Shown piece by piece: positions 1-7,488 of a DNA stretch of 40,508 nt. The notes beneath the pieces are model-generated. The model made no database searches. It saw only the letters and a list, made by a program, of their open reading frames with translations, and was not told the DNA's origin. The translations under genes were made by a program, and so were the position numbers. The DNA comes from Bradyrhizobium sp. Its GTDB lineage: Bacteria; Pseudomonadota; Alphaproteobacteria; Rhizobiales; Xanthobacteraceae. Numbering within the stretch: the first letter of the stretch is position 1; each line of letters starts with the position of its first letter. The stretch is taken from positions 1 through 40,508 of the forward strand of contig NZ_JAFATE010000581.1 of the NCBI RefSeq assembly GCF_019244115.1. Direction: 5' to 3'.

Positions 1-17
1 CGCCCTTGCGATGAGTT

Positions 18-278
18 TCATTGCGCCTTCAATGCTTTGATGAGCCAGACCGCGACGCCGGCGGCGCCGAGCACGACGGTCGCGCTCGCGAGCAACACCG
101 ACCCCGGGCCGGCGCCGGGGCCGGTCAGACCGAGCAAGGGGCTTGCCACGCTGAGCGCGAGATCGAGGTAGGCGAAGTAGGCGCCGACCGCGAGTCCGCG
201 GTTATTCGGCGGAGCGCGGCGTATCGCTTCGACGCCGAAGCCGGGATACACCAGCGCGTAAGCGAAGCCGAGCCGCCG
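18..278 (-). pseudogene. C-terminal remnant of an MFS transporter
   Basis: This fragment reads as the last 80 or so residues of a major facilitator superfamily permease of the YhhS/YfcJ type. Visible are the segment VYPGFGVEAIRR, a following RGLAVGAYFAYLDLALS helix, and a final hydrophobic helix ending in WLIKALKAQ. An in-frame TGA at 279-281 lies directly upstream of the homologous segment, and a whole transporter would need about 300 more residues that are absent. The neighbouring gene on the same strand begins its 3' end at 372. I infer a truncated, non-functional copy. The family assignment is from recalled motifs only. Confidence 0.6.
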
Positions 279-371
279 TCAGCCCTCGCCGGCATTCTCG
301 CTGCTCGTCGATGCGCTGCGCTACCGGCGCAGATGACTGCCGGAGACGGGACGCGCGACCCTTCTGCCAGC

Positions 372-1250
372 CTAGTGGGACAGTTGTTCTGCAAGGAAAT
401 CTCGCATTGCCCGGACCGAACGCGTGGCGGCGTCTTCGTCGTATTTGAGCCAGTGCCCGAACATGATCCTGCCCTCGACGAGAGTCGGGACATTGAAGTC
501 GTGGTACGCCCCGGGATAGATGATCAGGTCAACCGGCGCTCCCCGGCCGGCCCGCCGTTTCATGAAACGCTCGCAGTCACTCGCCGACGACCAGTCGTCA
601 AGTTCGCCGATCATGATCAGCGTCGGAAGGCTGAGCTCATCGGTCGCGACGTTGCACTTGGGGTAGTAGGCCACGGCGGCCTTGAAGTTTAGATCTTCCG
701 GGATGTCGTACACTCCCGCCCGAGGGATCGAATTTGTCGAGCCCAGCTGCAGCGCCACGAAGCCGCCCTGCGATGCTCCAACTACTGCGATACGTCTTGC
801 GTCGACGAAGGGAAGCTTGGAAAGATAGGATAATGCTCCCAGGGCGTCGGCCTCACGATCAGGCATCTGCGGCGTACAGGCGTCTTTGATGCCGCGGGTC
901 GAGAAGCTATCGGCGGCAAGTGACACGTAACCCCATCCGGTCAGGAGGTCAGCCATACGTGTTCGAGCCCCTCTGGACAGCCCACCGCAACCGTGCAGAT
1001 ACACGATCGCCGGGAATGGACCGTCTCCTTCCGGCTTCGACAGGTAACCCTCGATCGACACCGGCGCTTTTGGCGTTTCGCCGCGCTCCCGTGCCAAACG
1101 CTCCTGGATATGGCCGAGGCGATAGGGCGCGCTATTGAACGTAACCAATTCTTCCGCCGAGGCATCGCTCGGATAAAGCGCTCCGATGATCGCCGCCAGT
1201 GCGAGCCATCCAAGCTTGCTGAACGTCACCGTTAGCGGATCCGCCGTCAT
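372..1250 (-). CDS. Secreted alpha/beta hydrolase, dienelactone-hydrolase family
   Basis: A 292-residue protein with a probable signal peptide (hydrophobic residues 13-25, likely cleavage after ASA near residue 32), so it should act in the periplasm. The alpha/beta-hydrolase fold is shown by the oxyanion-hole strand YLHGCGG (84-90), the nucleophile elbow GASQGG with Ser160, a GELDDW segment supplying the likely acid Asp218, and His250 in AYHDFN. This order and spacing match dienelactone hydrolase-like enzymes, which cleave ester or lactone bonds; the substrate cannot be told. I chose ATG 1250 because it places the signal sequence at the N-terminus. An in-frame ATG at 1316 would add 22 residues, and neither start has a strong Shine-Dalgarno. 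It lies 122 bp downstream of glmU on the same strand. Confidence 0.82.
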   Translation of the reverse strand: MTADPLTVTFSKLGWLALAAIIGALYPSDASAEELVTFNSAPYRLGHIQERLARERGETPKAPVSIEGYLSKPEGDGPFPAIVYLHGCGGLSRGARTRMADLLTGWGYVSLAADSFSTRGIKDACTPQMPDREADALGALSYLSKLPFVDARRIAVVGASQGGFVALQLGSTNSIPRAGVYDIPEDLNFKAAVAYYPKCNVATDELSLPTLIMIGELDDWSSASDCERFMKRRAGRGAPVDLIIYPGAYHDFNVPTLVEGRIMFGHWLKYDEDAATRSVRAMRDFLAEQLSH

Positions 1251-1372
1251 CGCCTGAGCCTCGCCACAAAAGAACGACACCAGCGCTTGCCAAATCTGGT
1301 TGCAGCGAGAGTACATCAAAATCGAAACGCGACAATCCAGACGTGCGCCACAATTTGCGCGCCGTCCGAGCC

Positions 1373-2728
1373 TCAGCCGTCCTTCTTCTTCCCGCGCGTC
1401 TTCAGCTCGCGATAGCGTGTGGCGCCGCCCTCGCGATTGTTCTGCGTGCTGCGCTCCACGGCCATCGCGTCCGCAGGCACGTCGCGCGTGATGACGGAGC
1501 CCGAGCCGATATAGGCGCCGTCGCCGATCTTGATCGGCGCGACCAGCGAGGAATTGGTGCCGACGAAGACGCCCTTGCCGATCGTGGTCTTGTGCTTGCC
1601 AAAGCCGTCGTAGTTGCAGGTGATGGTGCCAGCGCCGACATTGGTGTTCGGCCCGATCTCGGTGTCGCCGATATAGGAGAGATGGTTGACCTTGACGCCG
1701 GCTCCGAGCGTCGACGCTTTGGCCTCGACGAAATTGCCGATCTTGGCGCCATCGCCGAGCGAAGTCCCCGGCCTGATCCGCGCATAGGGGCCGACCTGGG
1801 CATTCCGGCCGATCGAACATTGCACAATATGGCAGAAGGAGTGGATGACGGCACCGTCGGCGATCGACACGCCGGGGCCGAACACCACGAACGGTTCGAT
1901 CGTCACGTCCTGGCCGAATGTCGTATCGGCCGCGAGATAGACGGTGTCCGGCGCAATCAACGTCACGCCGGCATCGAGCGCGGCACGGCGCAGCCGCGCC
2001 TGCATGACGCTCTCGGCCTCAGCGAGCTGCGCCTTGGTGTTGATGCCGCGCACTTCGTCCTCGCCGGTCTCGATCACCACGGCCTCTCCTCCCTGCTGCC
2101 TGACAATGCCGACGGCATCGACCAGATAATATTCGCTCTTCGCATTGGCATTGCCGATGCGGTCCAGAATCTCGAGCGCCTTGCGGCCATCGAACGCCAT
2201 CACGCCGGCATTGCACAGCGTGACCTTGCGCTCTTCCGCCGACGCGTCGGCATGTTCGCGGATCGACGTGAGCTGCCCGCCTTCGATCAGCAGGCGGCCG
2301 TAGCCGGTGGGATCCGCGGCGCGGAAACCAAGCACGGCCAGCGCCGCGCCGCCCTGCAAAGCTGCACGCATGCGGGCAAACGTCTCGGCGGAGATCAGCG
2401 GGGTGTCGCCGAACGCAACCACGAGTTCGTCGGCCCCTGCGGCGATGGCCTCGCGCGCCGCCAGTACGGCATGAGCGGTGCCGAGCCGCTCGCTCTGCGC
2501 GAAGATCTTTGCGTCTGGGCGCAGCCGCTTGATCTCGCCAACGACAGCCTCGTGGTGGGGCCCGATGACGACGGCCAGGTCCGCGCCCTCGCCTTGCGGC
2601 GCGGCGCTGAGTACATGCGCCAGCATCGACTGGCCGGCGATCTCATGCAGCACCTTCGGCCGGTTCGAGCGCATGCGTGTGCCCTCGCCGGCCGCGAGTA
2701 CCACAGTCAGGCTGGAACGCGCGCTCAT
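1373..2728 (-). CDS. glmU: Bifunctional UDP-N-acetylglucosamine pyrophosphorylase / glucosamine-1-phosphate N-acetyltransferase
   Basis: GlmU acetylates glucosamine-1-phosphate and then joins it to UTP, giving UDP-GlcNAc for peptidoglycan, lipopolysaccharide and Nod factor synthesis in the cytoplasm. The 451 residues match the family's usual length of about 450. The N-terminal uridyltransferase domain shows the nucleotide-binding signature LAAGEGTRM (11-19) followed by Lys25 in RPKVLHEI. The C-terminal half carries the hexapeptide repeats of a left-handed beta helix (for example VNHLSYIGD and [13 protein letters not shown]). The start at 2728 is supported by a GAGGAG Shine-Dalgarno five bases upstream; an in-frame start at 2749 would lose that spacing. 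The short basic tail RGKKKDG is normal. It is monocistronic or leads into the hydrolase downstream. Confidence 0.97.
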   Translation of the reverse strand: MSARSSLTVVLAAGEGTRMRSNRPKVLHEIAGQSMLAHVLSAAPQGEGADLAVVIGPHHEAVVGEIKRLRPDAKIFAQSERLGTAHAVLAAREAIAAGADELVVAFGDTPLISAETFARMRAALQGGAALAVLGFRAADPTGYGRLLIEGGQLTSIREHADASAEERKVTLCNAGVMAFDGRKALEILDRIGNANAKSEYYLVDAVGIVRQQGGEAVVIETGEDEVRGINTKAQLAEAESVMQARLRRAALDAGVTLIAPDTVYLAADTTFGQDVTIEPFVVFGPGVSIADGAVIHSFCHIVQCSIGRNAQVGPYARIRPGTSLGDGAKIGNFVEAKASTLGAGVKVNHLSYIGDTEIGPNTNVGAGTITCNYDGFGKHKTTIGKGVFVGTNSSLVAPIKIGDGAYIGSGSVITRDVPADAMAVERSTQNNREGGATRYRELKTRGKKKDG

Positions 2729-2858
2729 CTGCTCCTCACGACTCCACATCCGGCGCCGTCATAAAGCGTTTTCCGCGCCTGACAACCCACCCCGGATTCC
2801 AGTTCCGTACTCTTTTCCTGTTAAACTTCTCCAATGATTCGGAGGGGTTGGGGCTCGC

Positions 2859-4214
2859 ATGGCTAGGGAAGCCGACCATTTGGCCGGGACCGTCGGCAAG
2901 AATAAAGCCGGCGGCATGCTGTCCCGCCTTCTGGCCGACGAAAACGAGTTCGACCGGCGGGCCTTGTGGCGGCTCGGATCATGGGCGACGGCCGCCGTCG
3001 GCACTGTAATTGTGGCGATGCTGGCGAACCAGTCCTCGATCGGGCTGCGGCGCGAGCAGACGGCCGCGGCCGATCTGGCGCGCGAGGCCCGCGAACTGCA
3101 GTCGCTGACCCGCGAAAGCCAGGGCGAGACGCGCCGGCTTGCCTCCGCCGTAGACACGCTGAATTCCGACCGCGACCGGCTGTATTCGCGGGTTACCGTG
3201 CTGGAGCAGGGGTTGGAGACCGTCACCGGCGCGCTGGCACGGCAGAACGCGGCCAATACCCCGGTCGCACCGCCAGTTGCCGCGCCGAAGGGCACGGCCG
3301 CATCGGTGAACGCGCCGGTCGATCCGCCTGCTGCGACCGCGACGCCGCTGGCGCAAGCCGCCGCCTCCCCACCGCCGACTGTCGCGCCGGTCGCAACAAC
3401 CGCGGCCGCCCTGACGGAACGGCCAAAGCCCGAGAAGTCGGAGAAATCCGAGACGCCTGCACCGATGTCGGCGCAAGCCTCCGTTGCCACGCCGCACCAA
3501 GACCAGGCTTTCACGCCGGCTGCATCGTCAGTGCCGAAAATCGCCTCCACCGCGCCGGCACCGAGCGCGCCTGCGGCTGCTCCCGTCAGTTCGCTCTTGC
3601 CGCCAAAATCGCTGATGGCGCCGCCCGATCCGGCAGCCTCCAAGCTGGAACCGGCCAAGGACACCGCGAAGCCGCCCGCCAACGCACCGCCCCCGGCATC
3701 GCCCGAGACGGCCGCCGCGCAGCCCTCAACCGGCGACAAGGATGCCGCGCCGGACAGCGTCTCCACCAAGGTGGAGCGAACGGAATTTGCGGTCGATCTC
3801 GGCAGCGCCAACTCTGTCGGTGGATTGCGGGCGCTCTGGCGCGGGCTCGTCAAGTCGAATACGGATCTCGCTGCACTCAAGCCGATCATCGTCGTCAAGG
3901 AGCGCAGCAACGGCCTCGGCATGCAGCTTCGGCTCGCCGCGGGGCCGCTGACGGATGCCGCGGCCGCAGCAAAAATCTGCGCGGCGCTCTCAGAAGGCGA
4001 GCGGGCCTGCGAGACCACCCTGTTCGACGGTCAGCGGCTTGCGCTTGGGAACGAGGACACGGACAAGTCGCCCGTCTTGGCGCCGGCCCAGAAAGCAGTG
4101 CCCGCCTCGCGCGGCAGGCACAGCGTGCAGAAACATTCGCGGCACGACGATCCGCCGCCGCCACCGCCCACGCCGGAGCCGTCGACGCTGTCCTCCTTCT
4201 TCGGCCGGAAGTGA
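2859..4214 (+). CDS. Membrane-anchored coiled-coil protein with SPOR-like C-terminal domain
   Basis: A 451-residue protein I know only as a conserved hypothetical of Bradyrhizobium-type genomes. In order: a short cytoplasmic N-terminus, one transmembrane helix (about 39-57), a charged coiled coil (about 65-125), a long Pro/Ala/Thr-rich stalk (about 130-305), then a folded domain (about 306-395) containing FAVDLGSANSVGGLRALW and LRLAAGPLTDAAAAAKIC. That C-terminal pattern resembles SPOR peptidoglycan-binding domains, with the typical alternation of a strand, a helix and an LxxGPf-like motif. The tail is rich in His and Pro. A single-pass protein reaching the peptidoglycan from the inner membrane would fit. 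ATG 2859 follows GGAGGGG. It is divergent from glmU across 130 bp. Confidence 0.78.
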   Translation: MAREADHLAGTVGKNKAGGMLSRLLADENEFDRRALWRLGSWATAAVGTVIVAMLANQSSIGLRREQTAAADLAREARELQSLTRESQGETRRLASAVDTLNSDRDRLYSRVTVLEQGLETVTGALARQNAANTPVAPPVAAPKGTAASVNAPVDPPAATATPLAQAAASPPPTVAPVATTAAALTERPKPEKSEKSETPAPMSAQASVATPHQDQAFTPAASSVPKIASTAPAPSAPAAAPVSSLLPPKSLMAPPDPAASKLEPAKDTAKPPANAPPPASPETAAAQPSTGDKDAAPDSVSTKVERTEFAVDLGSANSVGGLRALWRGLVKSNTDLAALKPIIVVKERSNGLGMQLRLAAGPLTDAAAAAKICAALSEGERACETTLFDGQRLALGNEDTDKSPVLAPAQKAVPASRGRHSVQKHSRHDDPPPPPPTPEPSTLSSFFGRK

Positions 4215-4333
4215 CCCGAAAAGCGACGCTTTGACAAGGTGTTGGATCGGACTCCTGAGATCCGTTCCAGCGTGAGGTCGAACGCGGCGCTTTGCGGTTG
4301 TCTCTGCCCCCGTTCCCGATCATAGTCGAACGC

Positions 4334-4714
4334 ATGAAGAAAATTCCGTTCCGCCTCACGCCCTACCAGGTGCAATGGCTCCTGGTGGTCGGCTTCATAA
4401 CCGTCGGCTACGCGCTCTATCTGCGTTACTTCGCCATCGAGTTCTCCACCACCGCGCTGGCCTGCGACGCCGGCCTGCAGACGTTGATCTGCAAGGCGAG
4501 GACGGTTGCCACAGCCCTATTCAAGAATTCTGTGTTCGGCATCACCGCGCTCGTGATCGCGACCCTGCATGTCATCAGGCCCTCGATCGTGCTCCTGACG
4601 GGCGGGCTGATCGCGGCCGGGCTCGGGATCGTGCTCTACAACATCGTGCTGTCGGGGCTGGCGATCGGGCTGCTCATTTTGGGATTTGCTCGGCCCGCGC
4701 CCGCCACAGCGTGA
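4334..4714 (+). CDS. Small multi-pass membrane protein, unknown function
   Basis: A 126-residue very hydrophobic protein with about four membrane helices: VQWLLVVGFITVGYALYL near the N-terminus, a helix around residues 60-78, one around 82-100 and one at the C-terminus. Two cysteines flank a short loop (ACDAGLQTLICKA). I do not recognise the family. I took ATG 4334 (MKKIPFR) because it gives a normal short cytoplasmic leader before the first helix; an in-frame start at 4292 would add 14 poorly conserved-looking residues. Its 3' end overlaps the 3' end of the convergent ndvC-like gene by 41 bases, so the two messages share antisense sequence. Confidence 0.72.
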   Translation: MKKIPFRLTPYQVQWLLVVGFITVGYALYLRYFAIEFSTTALACDAGLQTLICKARTVATALFKNSVFGITALVIATLHVIRPSIVLLTGGLIAAGLGIVLYNIVLSGLAIGLLILGFARPAPATA

Positions 4715-6296
4715 CGGCAAACAGCGCGTAGACAGCACAGGTCCACAGCGACTGCCAGTTCTGCGGTCCCTCGTTGAGGCCGATATAGAGCGCGGACAGC
4801 GCCAGAAGCCCGGCGAAGGCGATCTCCGCAATCGGGCGAATGCCCTTTTGCGGGCGGTTGAGTAGCAAGGTGGCGAACGGCACCACCGCCATGGTCAGCG
4901 ACGCATAGGGAAAATCACGATAGCGCGGATCGAACACGAAGCCGAGCGCGGTCTCCGCGCCGATCAGCGTGGTCACCAAGAGCGAAGCGCCCAGGAAATA
5001 GGCAAGCGCCGACTTGCTCCTGCCATCGCGCGGACCGAGCAACTCCAGGAACGTCGGCAAGCTGCGCCCCGCCATCAGCGCGTTGGCGCTAAGAATCGGC
5101 GCCGCAAGTCCCGCCGCCAGCAACGCTCCCCATTGCAGCCACCCGCCGATACCGTAGCTCTCATAGAACATCTTGTCGGCGGCGACGCCGAACAGGATTC
5201 CCGATGTCGCAGCCGAGATCGCGACCGCGATCCATGCCGATGGCCGCGGCGTCCAGGGCCTGCGGCGCAGGGTCAAAAACGCCGCGAGGAAAGGAAGCGT
5301 GCTCAAGATCATGCCGCCGCCCATCTGCCATTTCCACAGCGGAAAGTTGCTGATGGGCTCGCCCGGCGGGTATTTGAGCGCGCGGTGTGCGGCGTCGATG
5401 AATCCCCAATAGCCGCCGACGGTGCCCTCGAGCTGGCGCTTCCAGGGCTGGTCATAGGCCTCGATCAGGTTGACGCGAAATCCTTCCTGCTTTGCCATGC
5501 TGAGGATTTCCGACACCACGCGGGCCTGGTTGGTGCGGGACGGCAATGCGCCGTCGCGCATCCGCCCTTCGCTCGGCCAGCCGGTTTCGCCGATCAGGAT
5601 TTCCTTGCCTGGAAAAGCCACGGCCATGCGCTGGCGAATTGCGTTGACGTGGGTGGCGGCGAATTTTGCCCGGATCGGAAAATCCTCCCAGTAGGGAAGA
5701 ATGTGAATCGTGACGAAATCGACCGCGTCGTAGATCTCCCGGTTCCTCAGCCAGTATTCCCAGACATCCGCATAGGTCACCGGCACGCTCACCTGCGATT
5801 TCACGGAGCGGATGATCGCGGCGAGGTCCGATGTCGTCATCTCGCCGCGAAGCAGGACTTCGTTGCCGACCACGAGCGCGGTGACGACGCCGGGAAACTC
5901 CTTGGCGAGGCGGACGGCGATCGCGACCTGCGCGAGGTTCTTCAAGCGGTTGCTGCCGAGCCAGATGCCCTGAATGACCTTGAGCCCGACCTTTGCGGCA
6001 ACCGCCGGCACCTGGTCCAGCCCGTTCTCGATCGAATAGGTCCGCACGCAGTCGGTGATCTTGGCAAGCTGGGTCAGGTCCTCCTCGATCTGGCTGGCCG
6101 GAATGTGCGTGGTGGGATCGAGCGGGCTTTGGGAGCCGCGGAACGGCGCATAGGAGACACACTGCAATTTGGCATCGGGATCGATCGGCGCGCGCGCAAG
6201 CACGATCGGCGTGGCCAGCCACCACCACACGGCAGCAATCACACCCAACGATATGACCAGCAGCGCCAGTGGTGTGCGAAGCGAAATCAGTTTCAT
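4674..6296 (-). CDS. ndvC: GH17-like membrane glucanosyltransferase of cyclic beta-glucan synthesis
   Basis: A 540-residue protein with an N-terminal membrane anchor (about 9-29), an outward-facing glycoside hydrolase family 17-like domain (about 43-330) and roughly seven membrane helices after it. The GH17 acid/base is seen in VVGNEV (Glu146) and the nucleophile in ILIGETGWPS (Glu237), the latter matching the family signature. In Bradyrhizobium japonicum NdvC, of about 60 kDa and similar to fungal beta-1,3-glucan transferases, is needed for the beta-1,6 linkages of cyclic beta-(1,3),(1,6)-glucan, which supports osmotic adaptation and nodulation. Length, layout and the adjacent ndvD-like and ndvB genes all fit. 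The start codon follows GTGGAGG directly. It is divergent from the ndvD-like gene across 258 bp. Confidence 0.88.
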   Translation of the reverse strand: MKLISLRTPLALLVISLGVIAAVWWWLATPIVLARAPIDPDAKLQCVSYAPFRGSQSPLDPTTHIPASQIEEDLTQLAKITDCVRTYSIENGLDQVPAVAAKVGLKVIQGIWLGSNRLKNLAQVAIAVRLAKEFPGVVTALVVGNEVLLRGEMTTSDLAAIIRSVKSQVSVPVTYADVWEYWLRNREIYDAVDFVTIHILPYWEDFPIRAKFAATHVNAIRQRMAVAFPGKEILIGETGWPSEGRMRDGALPSRTNQARVVSEILSMAKQEGFRVNLIEAYDQPWKRQLEGTVGGYWGFIDAAHRALKYPPGEPISNFPLWKWQMGGGMILSTLPFLAAFLTLRRRPWTPRPSAWIAVAISAATSGILFGVAADKMFYESYGIGGWLQWGALLAAGLAAPILSANALMAGRSLPTFLELLGPRDGRSKSALAYFLGASLLVTTLIGAETALGFVFDPRYRDFPYASLTMAVVPFATLLLNRPQKGIRPIAEIAFAGLLALSALYIGLNEGPQNWQSLWTCAVYALFAVTLWRARAEQIPK

Positions 6297-6554
6297 CCTC
6301 CACGCGGGGCTCGTCGATTACCCGGTCGGCGCGCATCTGCCAAGGGCGGCCTGACCGGTTCTCCGCGTTGATCGGCCGCAGGCTTACCTCTGCGGCGATA
6401 AAGTTGTGACTTTGCTGGACAAAATATGAAATTCCGGTCATGGGATTGCGGGGCTTTGAAGCCGGCCGCTCGGCCGCATTGGAGACCCATTCTATCGGCA
6501 TCACCAAACCGTTCATGGCTGGGCGGCGGTTAAAGCAATACAATCGGGGAATTC

Positions 6555-7133
6555 ATGCGTCGGGTGCTTCAACGAGAGATCACGGTTTTGCGCCATCTCG
6601 CCGTCCCCGCATTGCTCCTGTTGCTTGCCACGAGCAGCGCGTTTGCCCAGAGCGGTAACCAGGACCAGGGCAAGCCGCCAGCCAACAATGCGGCCGATGC
6701 CGCCAAGGAGAATCAGCGCAAGACCGACCAGTTCGCCGAGGCGGCCCAGGCCATCAATGGGCCAGCCGGCAATCCCGAATGCGTCTGGCTCGGGCGGCGC
6801 GTGGTGCAGCTGATCTGGGTGGATGACCTCGACACCGCGTTTCGCCATGTCGATCTCTATGATCGCTTCGGCTGCCCGGGTGGGCACATCCAGGCCGCCT
6901 TCCGCTGCCTGACCCGTTTCGGCGCACAGATCGACGACAAGGTGCCGAACAGCCTGCGGGACCACGTCCACATGTGCTGGATCAACCCGGCGGCCCAGCC
7001 TCCCCAACCATCCCCGACACCGGCTGCAGCCGCCGCCTCGCCGACGCCGGCAGCCGCGCCAGCATCGCCGGCGCCGTCGCCCAGCGCGACGCCGCAAGGC
7101 ACCGCCCCTCCCTCACCGGCTCCAGCCAAGTAG
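6555..7133 (+). CDS. Periplasmic protein of the cyclic beta-glucan locus (NdvD-like)
   Basis: A 192-residue exported protein. The signal peptide is clear: a basic start, a Leu-rich core (about 16-27) and a cleavage site after AFA (31). The mature part has a compact Cys-containing domain (PECVWLGRRVVQLIWVDD through DHVHMCW, about residues 74-145; four cysteines at conserved-looking spacing) followed by a Pro/Ala/Ser tail from about 148 to the end. It sits between ndvC and ndvB, where B. japonicum has ndvD, a third gene needed for beta-1,3/1,6-glucan synthesis. NdvD was described as larger and membrane-associated, so equivalence is an inference from position. ATG 6555 follows GGGGA. Likely co-transcribed with ndvB only if read-through crosses 355 bp. 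Confidence 0.68.
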   Translation: MRRVLQREITVLRHLAVPALLLLLATSSAFAQSGNQDQGKPPANNAADAAKENQRKTDQFAEAAQAINGPAGNPECVWLGRRVVQLIWVDDLDTAFRHVDLYDRFGCPGGHIQAAFRCLTRFGAQIDDKVPNSLRDHVHMCWINPAAQPPQPSPTPAAAAASPTPAAAPASPAPSPSATPQGTAPPSPAPAK

Positions 7134-7488
7134 AGGTTTTCGGAGGCCTCGCCATTCTGATCCGACTGGGTCGCAGTTACGGCGAGGTGACGCAACGCTC
7201 GCAGAATTTTCGCGCGTTGCATGAGGTGTGCCGCCAAAACGCCACGTCGCCAGTTGTGAAATGGTGCAGCAGGATTATCCTTAAGGTGACGTTCAGGTTG
7301 GCGGCCTTAAACGTTGCGCGCAACTCGTTCCGATATCGTGCGTTCAATCTGAAAGCCGCACGAAATCATAGGCTTACCGGCGCCCTCGACTTTCCGAAGT
7401 TGGTCAGAAGGGTGGCTTGCCAGAACGTTGGGACTTCGGAAGGCGAACGCTTGGGGACAGGTTCGCTTTCTCAAAATCCAGGCCCCGA
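7134..7488. other. Intergenic stretch between the ndvD-like gene and ndvB
   Basis: About 355 bases without a convincing gene. Short open frames here have no domain pattern. A TTG at 7417 is in frame with ndvB and would lengthen it by 24 residues (PERWDFGRR...), but that stretch lacks a signal-anchor character and a good Shine-Dalgarno, so I left it non-coding. The stretch is long enough to hold a separate ndvB promoter. I see no clear terminator hairpin. Confidence 0.5.

Noticed and set aside
372..1820. A 482-codon open frame on the minus strand covering the hydrolase and part of glmU
   Set aside because: Its first 190 residues are a shifted reading of glmU; only the part from 1250 has domain structure.
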